Source of the DNA: Streptomyces sp. SLBN-31
GTDB taxonomy: Bacteria; Actinomycetota; Actinomycetes; Streptomycetales; Streptomycetaceae
DNA length: 64,000 nucleotides
Reading direction: 5' to 3'
NCBI RefSeq assembly: GCF_006715395.1
Contig: NZ_VFNC01000002.1
Coordinates: 496,001-560,000, forward strand
The notes beneath the pieces were generated by a model, which saw only the letters and a list, made by a program, of their open reading frames with translations, was not told where the DNA came from and made no database searches. Each line of letters begins with the position of its first letter. Within the stretch, counting starts at the first letter, position 1. Positions 33,558 to 42,939 of this stretch are shown piece after piece. A program made the translations under genes and the position numbers.

Positions 33558-34634
33558 TCAGTCGGCCTGCAGCCGGCGGACGTCCTCCTCGTCCCAGGTG
33601 CGGGTGTCGCGGGGCTGGGTGTAGGGCTCGCGCTCGGGCGGGAGGCCGCCGGCGATGGCCCGCTGCCGTACGCTCTCGGCGTCGAACTCCAGGCCCAGGA
33701 GGATCGCGAGGTTGCTGATCCACAGCCAGACGAGGAAGACGATGACGCCCGCCATAGTGCCGTACGTCTTGTTGTACGAGGCGAAGTTGGCGACGTAGAA
33801 CGCGAAGCCGGCGGAGGCGGCCAGCCAGATCAGCAGGGCCAGCAGGCTGCCCGGGGTGATCCAGCGGAAGCCCTTCACCTTGGCGTTCGGGGTGGCCCAG
33901 TACAGGATCGCGATCATCACTGTCACCAGCAGGACGAGGACGGGCCACTTGGCGATCGCCCAGACCGTCAGCGCGCTGTCACCGATGCCGAGTGCCTGCC
34001 CGGCCTGGCGGGCCAGTCCTCCGGTGAAGACGACGATCAGCGCGCTGATCACCGCCAGCACCATGAGCACGACCGTCACCCCGACGCGTACCGGCAGTAC
34101 CTTCCACACCGGCCGGCCCTCCGGCATGTCGTAGACGGCGTTCGCGGCGCGGATGAAGGCGGCCACGTAGCCGGACGCCGACCAGATCGCCAGCACGATG
34201 CCGACGATGGCCATGACCGAGCCGATCCCGGAGTTGTTCTGCAGCTGTTCGACCGCCCGGGTGATGATGTCCCGCGCCGAGCCGGGGGCCAGCTGTTTGA
34301 GGTTGGAGAGCACCTTGTCGGTGGCGGACTTGCCGGTGATGCCCAGCAGGGACACCAGTACCAGCAGAGCCGGGAACAGGGACAGCACCCCGTAGTAGGT
34401 GAGCGCCGCCGCCCGGTCGGTGAGTTCGTCGTCCTTGAACTCCTTCAGGCTGCCCTTGAAAACGGCACCCCAGGCACCCTTCGGCATCTTCGTCGGGGTG
34501 TCGGGGGCAGCCTGTTCGACCTCCCCGTCGGGTCCTGCCTCCTGCGGCGAAGGCACCCGGGAGTCCGGGTGGTCGTCGCGGTGGTCGTCGCGGTGGTCCT
34601 GGTCTTTCCGTCCCGGAAGATGCAGCTTCGCCAT
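33558..34634 (-). CDS. YihY/BrkB-family membrane protein (second copy)
   Basis: This 358-residue BrkB-family protein starts with a charged repeat-like N-terminus (HRDDHRDDHPDSR). A family core follows: DDELTDRAAALTYYGVLSLFPALL, IWSASGYVAAFIRAANAVYD, and VNFASYNKTYGTMAGVIVFLVWLW-like helices. It has about six to seven membrane segments. The C-terminus is soluble and acidic (TWDEEDVRRLQAD). It is a paralogue of the protein at 28963-29979, with low overall identity. ATG 34634 has no clear ribosome binding site. Function of the family is not established. Confidence 0.85.
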   Translation of the reverse strand: MAKLHLPGRKDQDHRDDHRDDHPDSRVPSPQEAGPDGEVEQAAPDTPTKMPKGAWGAVFKGSLKEFKDDELTDRAAALTYYGVLSLFPALLVLVSLLGITGKSATDKVLSNLKQLAPGSARDIITRAVEQLQNNSGIGSVMAIVGIVLAIWSASGYVAAFIRAANAVYDMPEGRPVWKVLPVRVGVTVVLMVLAVISALIVVFTGGLARQAGQALGIGDSALTVWAIAKWPVLVLLVTVMIAILYWATPNAKVKGFRWITPGSLLALLIWLAASAGFAFYVANFASYNKTYGTMAGVIVFLVWLWISNLAILLGLEFDAESVRQRAIAGGLPPEREPYTQPRDTRTWDEEDVRRLQAD

Positions 34635-34703
34635 GCCTGCCGGGTAACCCGGTGACGCCGCCTCAAGCCGGGGTAATCCGAAGGGAAGACGTCCCTGGCC
34701 GGC

Positions 34704-35435
34704 TCAGGGCCGCGGCGTTTCCGGCTGATCCAGCGTGAACACCGTGATCCACTCGGCGTCCGCGGCGTGGTAGCCGAGCCCGACCAGGGCCTCGGAGGCG
34801 GCGCGCATGTGCCCGGCGCCGTAGACGACGGCGACGGAGAAGGGACCGGTGCGTCCCGCGTAGGCACCGTCGAGGTCGGTCAGGGCCTTGGTCAGCAGCC
34901 GGTCCCGGCGTCGCAGCACCAGGTCGTCCAGGCCCGGCCAGAGGTCGGCCGCGGCCTCCTCGCCCTCGCTCATCAGGTCCTCGACGGTGAGGTGCCGGGC
35001 GAGCCAGCGGCGAGTCCCCAACAGTCGCATGCCGGCCGTGACGGCGGGGACGAGGGTGGCCACCATCGCGCGTTCCTTCCACGGCAGGCGCCCGTACCCC
35101 TCCTGGAACCGGGCGCCGCTCATGTCCGGGCACACCACCGGCAGCCCGAGCGCGTCGAAGCCGAGGTCCTGCACCACCAGGCCCAGGCGTTCGTGACCGT
35201 CGAGTCGGCGGTACGAGGCGACGAGGGCGTCGGCGCCGGGTGAGCCCTCCCCGATCCCCTCCGCGACCACCAGGTCGCAGCTGCGACGCAGCCGTGCCGT
35301 CACCTCCTGGTAGAAGGCCGCCTCCGCGAGGTGGACCATGGGGAAGAGCACGAACGTCAGGCCCGTCCCCGGCTTCGTGAACCGGATGACGGCCGATCGC
35401 ACCCCGGCCAGCCCGGTCACTTCGATGAACTGCAC
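34704..35435 (-). CDS. TraB/PrgY-like family protein
   Basis: This 243-residue protein contains VLFPMVHLAEAAFYQEV, DLVVAEGIGEG and the C-terminal VAVVYGAGHMRAASEALVGLG, which match the TraB/PrgY/GumN superfamily of putative metal-dependent enzymes. The conserved His, Glu and GAGH elements are present. Homologues in bacteria limit pheromone signals or act as proteases; here the role is unknown. The start is uncertain: GTG 35435 follows GGAGGG by seven bases and gives MQFIEVTG; GTG 35453 and ATG 35471 are alternatives. No membrane helix is visible. Confidence 0.65.
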   Translation of the reverse strand: MQFIEVTGLAGVRSAVIRFTKPGTGLTFVLFPMVHLAEAAFYQEVTARLRRSCDLVVAEGIGEGSPGADALVASYRRLDGHERLGLVVQDLGFDALGLPVVCPDMSGARFQEGYGRLPWKERAMVATLVPAVTAGMRLLGTRRWLARHLTVEDLMSEGEEAAADLWPGLDDLVLRRRDRLLTKALTDLDGAYAGRTGPFSVAVVYGAGHMRAASEALVGLGYHAADAEWITVFTLDQPETPRP

Positions 35436-35877
35436 GTCCGCCCCCTCCGTCACCGGCCTTCTGCCTGTCATCACGCCAAAGGTGCCTGGGAAGTTGCCGG
35501 GCGCCGGTCCGAACGCCCGCTGGGGGCGAGGGGTCAGTCGAGCCTGATCTCGGGGTGGTAGAGGTCGAGCCACAGCGCGAGGTCGAGGGCGCGTTCCAGG
35601 CCGCGCCGTTCGGCCTGCGTTCTCACGGTGGTCTCGCGGTGTGCGGCGCGGTGCAGGCGGTCGCGGTCGACGAGGCGCAGGCGCGAAACCCTTGGACGCC
35701 GGTGGCGCCGCAGCCGTCCCCACGGGAATCGGCCACAGGCAAAATCTTCTTCAACTCTCAGGGCGTTCCCCGGCGGTTCGCGAAGCAGCCCGACTCCTCT
35801 CGCGCCACGGCGAGATGACACGTGAGTACGATGATCGAAGACTCGGCCCGTCCCGAACCCGCCCCGATGGAGCTGCC
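35436..35877. other. Intergenic region without a convincing gene
   Basis: Between the TraB-like gene and the methyltransferase the only coding-like stretch is a minus-strand reading frame ending at 35534 (ALDLALWLDLYHPEIRLD). Its codon bias is good for about 50 codons, but the only start in reach is GTG 35626, which would give 30 residues. It may be a small protein or the end of a decayed gene. Otherwise no promoter or repeat stands out. Confidence 0.4.
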
Positions 35878-36666
35878 ATGACGACCGGCCCCCAGTCCTC
35901 CGGCCGGATCGACACCGGCCGACCGCACCCCGCACGGGTCTACGACTGGCTGCTCGGCGGCAAGGACAACTACCCGGTCGACGAGGCCGTCGGAGAGCAA
36001 CTGCCCCCCGAGGCACGGGACGCGGCCCGGCAGAACCGGGAGTTCATGCACCGGGCCGCCGCATGGCTCGCCGCCCAGGGCATCGACCAGTTCCTGGACA
36101 TCGGCACTGGGATCCCCACCGAGCCGAACCTCCATCAGATCGTGCAGGAGATCGCACCGGCGGCGAAGGTCGTCTACGCCGACAACGACCCGATCGTGCT
36201 GCGCCATGCCGAGGCGCTGCTGATCAGCCACCCCGAGGGGGTCACCGACTACATCGAGGCCGACGTACGGCACCCGGAGGGCATCGTCGAACACGCCCGC
36301 CACGTCCTCGACTTCGACCGGCCCATCGCGCTGTCGCTCATCGCGCTGATGCACTTCATCACCGACGAGCAGGACGCCCACGGCATCGTCCGCAACCTGG
36401 TGGCCACGCTTCCGCCAGGCAGCTATCTGGTGCTGTCGCACGCCGCGTCGGACCTCTTCCCGGAGCTCGCCGAACGCGTCACGGCCGAGTACGCCAAGGG
36501 CGGCATCCAGCTCGGCTTCCGCACCCGCGCCGAGGTGGAGCGCTTCTTCGACGGTCTGGAACTCGTGCCGCCCGGCCTGGTCACCGCCACCGAGTGGGCA
36601 ACCTCCACCCCGTCCGCGCAGGCGGAGGGCAGCGGCATCTACGCGGGCGTGGCCCGGGTCGGCTGA
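35878..36666 (+). CDS. SAM-dependent methyltransferase, DUF574 type
   Basis: This 262-residue protein belongs to the actinobacterial SAM-dependent methyltransferase family (PF04672). It has RVYDWLLGGKDNYPVDEAV, the cofactor loop FLDIGTGIPTEPNLHQI, VVYADNDPIVLRHAEAL, and DYIEADVRHPEG. The family is abundant in Streptomyces and often lies next to WhiJ-like regulators; substrates are unknown. GGAG is six bases before ATG 35878. A related copy on the opposite strand (39195-40013) flanks the other side of the WhiJ-like trio. Confidence 0.88.
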   Translation: MTTGPQSSGRIDTGRPHPARVYDWLLGGKDNYPVDEAVGEQLPPEARDAARQNREFMHRAAAWLAAQGIDQFLDIGTGIPTEPNLHQIVQEIAPAAKVVYADNDPIVLRHAEALLISHPEGVTDYIEADVRHPEGIVEHARHVLDFDRPIALSLIALMHFITDEQDAHGIVRNLVATLPPGSYLVLSHAASDLFPELAERVTAEYAKGGIQLGFRTRAEVERFFDGLELVPPGLVTATEWATSTPSAQAEGSGIYAGVARVG

Positions 36667-36670
36667 GACC

Positions 36671-37198
36671 TCAGTCGGCCAGAGTGGCGGCGAGTTCCTT
36701 GGTGGCGTGGACGACTTCGGCGTCCCGCTCGGCCAACAGACGCGGAATCACGCCGCGTTGGGCTCTCACCGCGCTGCGGGCCGCGCACTCCCATTCGACG
36801 TGGTGGCCATGGTGACGGCGGAGCTTCGGGAAGGCGGCGACGGTGGTCTCCCACTGACGGGCGTCGGCGATGTTGCGCAGGAGCCGGAGGATCTGCGCCC
36901 GGCAGGTGGTCTGCGGCCGTTGCGCGAGGTCCCACAAGAAGGGGACCGTGACAGCGGTCGCCTGGCCGACGACGAAACCGTACTGACAGATGCGATGTTG
37001 CAGCCGCTCCAGCGCGTTGCGGGCGGCGGGCGCGTCACCTGAGGCGACGGCTGCGAGCAGGAAGGGGATGGCCGCGGCGGACCCCGAGACGTCCTCGATG
37101 TCGCGCCAGGAGACGAGGCCGACGTCCCGGAGCCCTACGGGGAACCTCTCCCCCGCCACCGGATACTGAGCGCCGCGGACCCCAACGTGTGACGTCAT
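36671..37198 (-). CDS. Hypothetical protein, probably helical-repeat
   Basis: This 175-residue protein is largely alpha-helical: GSAAAIPFLLAAVASGDAPA, ARNALERLQHRICQYG, and TTCRAQILRLLRNIADARQW suggest HEAT-like repeats, a scaffolding fold. The ATG at 37198 begins one base after the TGA of the ATP-binding gene (TGACATG), so translation is coupled and the two should be functional partners. I do not recognise a named family. It has no membrane or catalytic motif. Confidence 0.7.
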   Translation of the reverse strand: MTSHVGVRGAQYPVAGERFPVGLRDVGLVSWRDIEDVSGSAAAIPFLLAAVASGDAPAARNALERLQHRICQYGFVVGQATAVTVPFLWDLAQRPQTTCRAQILRLLRNIADARQWETTVAAFPKLRRHHGHHVEWECAARSAVRAQRGVIPRLLAERDAEVVHATKELAATLAD

Positions 37199-37199
37199 G

Positions 37200-37706
37200 T
37201 CAGGCGGGGGCCTCTGTGGGCAGTATGGCCCAGACCGTCTTGCCCGACGGGGTGTAGCGGGTCCAGCCCCAGTGCTGCGCCAGCGCCTCGACCAGGAACA
37301 GACCGCGTCCGTGCTCCTGGAAGGAGTCCGGGGCGTGCGGGCTCACGGGCACGGCGTCGCTCCGGTCGGTGACCGCGCATACCAGCTGAGTCGGCCGGCG
37401 CGTGAGCCTCAGGCGCACGTCGGGCTCTCTCTCGTCACCCGTCCCACATCGTCGGGCGTGCAGCATGGCGTTGGCCGTCAGCTCGGAGACGACCATCAGG
37501 GCGTCGTCGACACACCCGTCCAGTCCCCAGTCGAGGAGCGCGCGTTCGGTGAACACGCGCGCCTGGCCGCATCCGGTGAGATCCCCGGACAGGCACAGCT
37601 GGACCGTCCTGGGTGCGGCGGGCCGGGTGGTACCGGTGACTGCGGCCCGTCCCACCGGGAACGCAGTGGGACCGGACCAGGGTGCTGGGTGCGCGGGGAG
37701 CGACAC
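37200..37706 (-). CDS. ATP-binding protein (RsbW-like HATPase), WhiJ-cluster type
   Basis: This 168-residue protein has a GHKL-type HATPase_c_2 domain: the N-box is ELTANAMLHARR and the G-box GRGLFLVEALAQHWG. It is typical of the small anti-sigma-like kinases that accompany WhiJ/DUF397 pairs in Streptomyces (as in the whiJ and abaA loci). It may phosphorylate or sequester a regulator. AGGAG is five bases before GTG 37706. It is coupled to the helical-repeat gene downstream and divergent from the DUF397 gene. Confidence 0.85.
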   Translation of the reverse strand: MSLPAHPAPWSGPTAFPVGRAAVTGTTRPAAPRTVQLCLSGDLTGCGQARVFTERALLDWGLDGCVDDALMVVSELTANAMLHARRCGTGDEREPDVRLRLTRRPTQLVCAVTDRSDAVPVSPHAPDSFQEHGRGLFLVEALAQHWGWTRYTPSGKTVWAILPTEAPA

Positions 37707-37896
37707 GGCATCTCCTGAAGTGACGTCAGGACGGGGCAGGCATGAAGGTCGGCGTCGTGGTTAGTATCCACCCTGAGAGCGACTCCGTGCAATTTCACGA
37801 GAAATTGCGCGCAGTTCCAGCCAGCCAGCGTCACTTGGGACCGGGCCGCCTCGAAAGCGGGCGACCGCGTGGCGCGACACATGCGAGGAGAGAGCG

Positions 37897-38127
37897 GTGT
37901 CATCGATTCCGAACGGGGTGCGGGCCAGCTCACTGGACGTCCGCTGGCTCAAGAGCCGGCACAGCAACGCCGAGGGCAACTGCGTCGAGGTCGCGGCCCT
38001 GGCCGAGGGGGGCGTGGCGATGCGCAACTCCCGTGACCCGAACGGGCCCGCGCTGATCTACACGCCGGCCGAAGTGGCCGCGTTCCTGGCGGGCGTCAGG
38101 GACGGCGAGTTCGACCACCTGCTGTGA
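37897..38127 (+). CDS. DUF397 protein of a WhiJ-type regulatory pair
   Basis: This 76-residue protein has the DUF397 pattern LDVRWLKSRHSNAEGNCVEVA, then VAMRNSRDPNGPALIYTPAEVAAFLAGVRDGEFDHL. Such proteins pair with a WhiJ-like XRE regulator and are thought to modulate it, acting in the onset of development. The start is GTG 37897 after GAGGAGAG. The next gene, encoding the XRE partner, begins 94 bases downstream on the same strand, so the pair is intact. Confidence 0.9.
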   Translation: MSSIPNGVRASSLDVRWLKSRHSNAEGNCVEVAALAEGGVAMRNSRDPNGPALIYTPAEVAAFLAGVRDGEFDHLL

Positions 38128-38221
38128 CGGCACGGACGCAATCTCTTCCGCCTGCGCCTACGGCAGGAGGCCTACAGATGCGATAATGCATGCTGTTGCC
38201 CACTGCCCACTGGGAGTCAGG

Positions 38222-39142
38222 ATGCCCTCCGAGTCACCCCGCGTCTCCCGCCTCGAACCGTACCTGGACCGCACCGAGCCCGCGCCGACTCTGCTGAAGA
38301 TGCTGGTCGGCGTGCAGCTGGCAGGCTTTCGCGAGGACGCCGGACTCCCTCAGGAACAGGCCGCCCGTGCCGTGGGGTTCAGCCCGGCGAAACTGTCGCG
38401 CATCGAGGCGGGTAAGGGACGCAGGCCGCCCACCGAGGCGGATGTGCGAGCCCTGCTGGAGCTCTACAAGACGGAGGAGTACGAGACCTCGGTGCTGCTG
38501 CAACTGCTGCGGCGTGCCGGGGAACCAGGGTGGTGGCAGCGCTTCGACAAGCGTCTGATGCCGGAGTGGTTCGACAGGCTGGTCGGACTCCAGGAAGCGG
38601 CCGACTCCATCCGTACGTTCGAGATCCAGTACGTTCCCGGACTGCTGCAGACTCCCGCCTACACCCGTGCCGTGGTGCAGCGCGGACTGCCCTCCGCCCC
38701 GGCCCGCGAGGTGGAGCGACGCGTCGAACTACGCACGAAGCGCGCCGAGTTGCTGCGGCGGGCCGACCCGCCACAGCTGTGGGCCGTCGTCGACGAGTCC
38801 GTGCTGCTGCGCGTCCTGGGCAGCCGGGAGATCATGCGCGAGCAGCTGGAGCACCTGATCGTCATGGCCCAACTGCCGCACGTGACGCTCCAGATCGTCC
38901 CGCTGGACGTGACCAACGCCTCCGCGCCGGCCATCCCCGTCACCTATCTGCGCTTCGGCGGACTCGACCTGCCGGACGTCGTCTACCTGGAGCACATCAA
39001 GAGCGCCACGTTCCTGGAGGACCGCGACGAGACGGAGCAGTACCGGGTGACCCTGGACCAACTGGCGGACGACGCCCTCGATCCGCGCCAGTCCCTGGCG
39101 CGCCTGCGCGAGACGGCCGAACAGCGCTACGGCGTGGTGTGA
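38222..39142 (+). CDS. WhiJ-like XRE regulator (HTH + DUF5753)
   Basis: This 306-residue protein has an N-terminal XRE helix-turn-helix (GLPQEQAARAVGFSPAKLSR, residues about 38-60). A DUF5753 effector domain follows (IQYVPGLLQTPAYTRAVV, and PHVTLQIVPLDV with VYLEH). It resembles WhiJ of S. coelicolor, which represses developmental genes with its DUF397 partner. ATG 38222 has GGAG nearby. It belongs with the DUF397 and ATP-binding genes at 37200-38127 and likely controls that divergent region. Confidence 0.9.
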   Translation: MPSESPRVSRLEPYLDRTEPAPTLLKMLVGVQLAGFREDAGLPQEQAARAVGFSPAKLSRIEAGKGRRPPTEADVRALLELYKTEEYETSVLLQLLRRAGEPGWWQRFDKRLMPEWFDRLVGLQEAADSIRTFEIQYVPGLLQTPAYTRAVVQRGLPSAPAREVERRVELRTKRAELLRRADPPQLWAVVDESVLLRVLGSREIMREQLEHLIVMAQLPHVTLQIVPLDVTNASAPAIPVTYLRFGGLDLPDVVYLEHIKSATFLEDRDETEQYRVTLDQLADDALDPRQSLARLRETAEQRYGVV

Positions 39143-39194
39143 GCCCTGGTCCGACAGCGGCTACGGCGTCGGGTGAGCCGCGGTCCGGTGACGG

Positions 39195-40013
39195 CTACCG
39201 GATCCGGCCCACTCCGCCGAACTCGATCCACTCCTGGGTGGCCTGGCGAGGGGCCACGTCGGTGTCGGGCCGCCAGGTGGACACCTCCACCAGGCCCGGT
39301 TCGAGGATCTCGAGCCCCTCGAACCACTCGGCGACGTCCTTCTCCTGGCGCACCCGGCCCCAGTGGCCCTGCGTCGCCTGGTCCATGAAGTTCGTGACGA
39401 AGTCCCGGACCTCCGGGTCCTCGCTGACCAGCTGACACATCAGCAGACAGCTGCCCGGCACGAGCCGTTCGGCCACCCTGCGCACCACCGCCATGGGTCC
39501 GTCGGTCTCGCTGTCCGGGATGCAGTGGAACACCGAGTTGAACAGCACCGCCACCGGCTGCGAGAAGTCGATCAGCCGCTTGGTGTCCGGGTGGGAGAAT
39601 ATCTCCTCGGTGTCGCGCAGGTCGGCCTGGATGACGGCGGTGCGGTCGTTCTGGTCCAGCAGGGCGCGGCCGTGCACCAGGACCATCGGGTCGTTGTCGA
39701 CGTACACCACCTTCGACTGCGGATCGATCCGCTGCGCCACTTGGTGCACGTTGTCCTGGGTGGGCAGCCCTGATCCGTGGTCCAGGAACTGCCGGATGCC
39801 GTACTCCTTGGCCAGCTGTCCGACCGCCCGCTGCAGGAAGCGCCGGTTGTTCAGGGCCAGCGCCCGCGTGCTGGGCACCACCTTGTCCAGTTCCTCGCAG
39901 GCGGCCCGGTCCACGGCGTAGTTGTCCTTGCCGCCCAGGTAGTGGTCGTACATGCGCGCCGCCGTCGGAACCGTGGCATCGATCTTGGTGGACAGCCGCT
40001 TCCCGGACTCCAT
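39195..40013 (-). CDS. SAM-dependent methyltransferase, DUF574 type (second copy)
   Basis: This 272-residue protein is a paralogue of the protein at 35878-36666: ARMYDHYLGGKDNYAVDRAA, FLDHGSGLPTQDNVHQV and VVYVDNDPMVLVHGRALL align with it. It differs at the cofactor loop (DHGSG instead of DIGTG), but the Gly-rich turn is kept. The start is taken as ATG 40013 after GGGAG; TTG 40064 is an alternative. It is convergent with the WhiJ-like regulator, ending 52 bases away. Its substrate is unknown. Confidence 0.85.
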   Translation of the reverse strand: MESGKRLSTKIDATVPTAARMYDHYLGGKDNYAVDRAACEELDKVVPSTRALALNNRRFLQRAVGQLAKEYGIRQFLDHGSGLPTQDNVHQVAQRIDPQSKVVYVDNDPMVLVHGRALLDQNDRTAVIQADLRDTEEIFSHPDTKRLIDFSQPVAVLFNSVFHCIPDSETDGPMAVVRRVAERLVPGSCLLMCQLVSEDPEVRDFVTNFMDQATQGHWGRVRQEKDVAEWFEGLEILEPGLVEVSTWRPDTDVAPRQATQEWIEFGGVGRIR

Positions 40014-40239
40014 CGTCTCCCCCAGCCGCAGGTCGCGCACCGAAGTCTCCGGCGCGCCAGACAACCCATCCTAGGGAGAAGGCACTTCACTCGGCCACCT
40101 CCTTGGCCCGGCTGCCCGCTCCGATATGGAAGGAGGGCATGCAATCGGCGTCCGGCCCCCCTCGCCGGACCTTCGGCCCACTGTGTGCCGCCCCGGTCCT
40201 CGCGAGGGTGGCCTCTTGAGCGGCCACGCCGAGCAGCGG

Positions 40240-42873
40240 TCAGTTCTCGCGCCGGGCGGTGAAGTCGTGTGTTCCCGGGCCCAGTCCGGAGATCGTCACG
40301 CTTCCGTCGACGACTCCGACCCCTTCGGACGCGGCGTGGCGACCGTCCCACAGCGTGCGGCCGCGGGCCCGCACGGTCAGCCCTCGGCCGTCCCCCGGCA
40401 GGACGAGCGTGCCCCGCGTCCCTCTCGGCACGTCGAGAGCGATGTGGAAGGTCCTCCCGGAGTTCTCCCAGGCGACCCGCAAGGCACCGTGCGGGGTGGG
40501 CAGTTGGCCCTGTGCCCAGGCGACGTCGCCCGGCTGCGGACGCACCTCCCAGGTGGCGTATCCGGGCGAGGTCGGTCTCGCCCCCAGCAGATGGTGGGTC
40601 AGGGCCGGCAGGACACCGGTGGACCAGCCGTGGGCCATGCTGGTGTAGGCGTCCTCATACAGGGATCCGCCGGGGCCGATGCCCTCCCAGTGCGTGACGC
40701 CGGGGTCATGCCCGTCCATCCACCCGTAGGTGCGCCGGATCTGGTCGAGCGCGGAGTCCGCGCGCCCGGTGAGGAAGCGGGCCACGATCTCCGGGTACGA
40801 CGTGAAGGCGTACACCCGCTGGGACGCGCCGGCGAAGAGCGTGTCGTTGTCCATGAACGCGTTGCCGTACGGCAGTTGGGTCGTGGCGTCGAGATGGGCG
40901 AGGGCCGACGCCGCCCGCCCGTCGTCGGCGACGCCCGCGGTGACGGCGAGGGAGTTGCCGTCCTGGGCGTGGCGCGCGGCCCCGGTGGCGGAGTCGAGGT
41001 AGGCGCCCGTGTCGGCGTCCCACAGGTGCGTGTTGATCGCGTCGGTGACCGCCTCGGCGCGCTTCGTCCAGCGGGCCGCGTCGGAGTCGTGGCCCAGCAG
41101 CCGGGCGAGTCGCGCGGCGTCCCTGAGGGCCTGGACGTACAGGACGTTGTAGTAGGTGACCCGGCCGGTGCGGCCCAGGAACGCGTAGTCGCCGTAGCCC
41201 CCGGTGCCGTTGAGCCCCTTGCTGAGCAGGCCGGCCTCGTCGGTGACGCTCGGGTACCAGGTGTCCAGCGCCTTCACCAGGTTCGGGTGGTAGCGGGCCG
41301 CGTACGCCCGGTCCCCGGTGTACAGCACGTAGTCCCAGCTGCAGGTGACCCACCACAGGGGATAGTCGAACAGCGGGAGCGTGTAGCCGGAGATGGAGGC
41401 GGGCGGTATCCAGCCGTCGGCGCGCTGGTGGTCGGCGAGATCGGCGAGCACGTTGCGTGCGGCGGCCGCCGCGTCGTCGTGGGTGAGATACAGCGTCCGC
41501 GCCGAGACGGCGAGATCGCCCACGTACGGGTCGCGGTCGCGTTTGGCCCCGTCGTGCAGGACGAGTCTGCCTTCGAGCGAGGCGCTCCAGGCGCCGCGCG
41601 GGTCGACGTCGTCCTGACGGAAGGTGTCGGTGACGAGCTCGTTGGTGTAGGCGGCGCCGTACCAGTAGCGGTTGAGGTCGTCGTCGGAGCAGAGGAACCA
41701 TCCGCGGTAGGTGCCGGGCGTGCCCCGGTAGGCGGTGAAGTCCAGACCGACGGAGTCGATCTCGACCGTTCCCCAGGGCTGGGCCGCGGGAGCGTCGGAC
41801 GGCAGGGCGTCGAGGGTGATCCGCAGGTAGCGGAAGCCGTGCAGGCCGTCGGCGTAGACCTTGTCGCCCACCTGGAAGCCCTTGTGGTCGGTCCAGTCGG
41901 CGCCCTGCGGCGGGACGGCGAACTGGTCGGTGCCCTGGCCCGCGCCGCCCGACTGGTCGGAGCGGGTGAAGTCGGAGCGGTCGCTGAGGAAGCGCCGGGT
42001 CTCCGAGAACGCCAGGCGCACCCCCGGCGCGTTGTCGGAGGCGGAGGAGAAGCGGACGCGCGGGTAGCCGACGACGACCTTGCCGAAGTCCACCGTGACG
42101 GCGGGCGGCGGCGCCGGTGGGTCGACCGGCTCGGGCCACACCTCGTTGATCCTGGTGAACGCCCCGCGAGGGGTGTCCTGCACAGCGGTCACGGTGATGC
42201 GCACCCGGCTCACCGGGGCCGGGGTGGGGAAGGGCACCGCCCGTTGGGTGACATCGTTGTCGGTGACCGTGGCGGCGGTCGTCCAGGCGCCGTCCGTCCA
42301 CACGTCGACCGTGAACGCGGTGGGCACCCCGTCGCTGTTGGAGATCACCGTGATGCCGGACAGCTGCCGGGCCTCGGGCATGGTGATGGTGAGGACGTCG
42401 GGGAACGCGGCAAGGGTGTCGTCGTTCCAGAAGGTGTCGGGGTCGCCGTCGATGGCGTTGGTGGCGTCGTAGGTGCGCGGTCGCCCGTCGTTGCCGTTGT
42501 TGCCGGCGTGCGCGGTCGAGGCCTCGGCGGTGGTGCCCGCCGGCCAGCGGGGCGCGGGGGCGGGCTGCGGGCGGCGCAGCACGGTGACGGCACCGCCGGG
42601 TCTCAGCAGCGCGTCCGGGTCGCGTACGTCGCCGGTGGGGTCGAGCACCCGCTCGGGCCGTACGGTCCGGGACGCTGGGCCGTGCACATAGCGCTGCCAC
42701 CCGGTCCCCGGGCGGGGGGCTCTGGTCACGGTGTCGGCCTCGGGTGCCGCGGCGGCGGGTGCCGTACCCGGGGGGCCGACGGTCAGGGCTGCGGCTGCGG
42801 CGCCCGCCGCGATGACGGCGCGGCGGCGCGGGCCGGGTGGTACGGGGTTCTCCGACGTGCTGCTCGATGTCAT
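40240..42873 (-). CDS. Secreted alpha-L-rhamnosidase-like protein (GH78 family)
   Basis: This 877-residue protein has a Tat-like signal (GPRRRAVIAAGAAAAALT). An F5/8-type C (galactose-binding) domain follows (about 130-250, NAIDGDPDTFWNDDTLAAFPD), then an alpha-L-rhamnosidase six-hairpin glycosidase core. Visible core motifs are FRQDDVDPRGAWSASLEGRL, QRADGWIPPASISGYTLPLF, and CSWDYVLYTGDRAY. The C-terminal beta-sandwich ends in RARGRTLWDGR. It would release rhamnose from plant or microbial glycosides. ATG 42873 has GAGG five bases upstream. A palindrome 67 bases before the start suggests LacI-type repression by a sugar. Confidence 0.85.
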   Translation of the reverse strand: MTSSSTSENPVPPGPRRRAVIAAGAAAAALTVGPPGTAPAAAAPEADTVTRAPRPGTGWQRYVHGPASRTVRPERVLDPTGDVRDPDALLRPGGAVTVLRRPQPAPAPRWPAGTTAEASTAHAGNNGNDGRPRTYDATNAIDGDPDTFWNDDTLAAFPDVLTITMPEARQLSGITVISNSDGVPTAFTVDVWTDGAWTTAATVTDNDVTQRAVPFPTPAPVSRVRITVTAVQDTPRGAFTRINEVWPEPVDPPAPPPAVTVDFGKVVVGYPRVRFSSASDNAPGVRLAFSETRRFLSDRSDFTRSDQSGGAGQGTDQFAVPPQGADWTDHKGFQVGDKVYADGLHGFRYLRITLDALPSDAPAAQPWGTVEIDSVGLDFTAYRGTPGTYRGWFLCSDDDLNRYWYGAAYTNELVTDTFRQDDVDPRGAWSASLEGRLVLHDGAKRDRDPYVGDLAVSARTLYLTHDDAAAAARNVLADLADHQRADGWIPPASISGYTLPLFDYPLWWVTCSWDYVLYTGDRAYAARYHPNLVKALDTWYPSVTDEAGLLSKGLNGTGGYGDYAFLGRTGRVTYYNVLYVQALRDAARLARLLGHDSDAARWTKRAEAVTDAINTHLWDADTGAYLDSATGAARHAQDGNSLAVTAGVADDGRAASALAHLDATTQLPYGNAFMDNDTLFAGASQRVYAFTSYPEIVARFLTGRADSALDQIRRTYGWMDGHDPGVTHWEGIGPGGSLYEDAYTSMAHGWSTGVLPALTHHLLGARPTSPGYATWEVRPQPGDVAWAQGQLPTPHGALRVAWENSGRTFHIALDVPRGTRGTLVLPGDGRGLTVRARGRTLWDGRHAASEGVGVVDGSVTISGLGPGTHDFTARREN

Positions 42874-42939
42874 GGCACCTCGTCCTCGCTCGAAGGCGGC
42901 TTCTGCCCCCTGCTGGTGCGCATCGAAGAAGATCAGTGA

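Noticed and set aside
40126..42939. 937-codon plus-strand frame opposite the rhamnosidase
   Set aside because: Shadow of the rhamnosidase; the translation is Val/Gly/Arg-rich with no domain or ribosome binding site.
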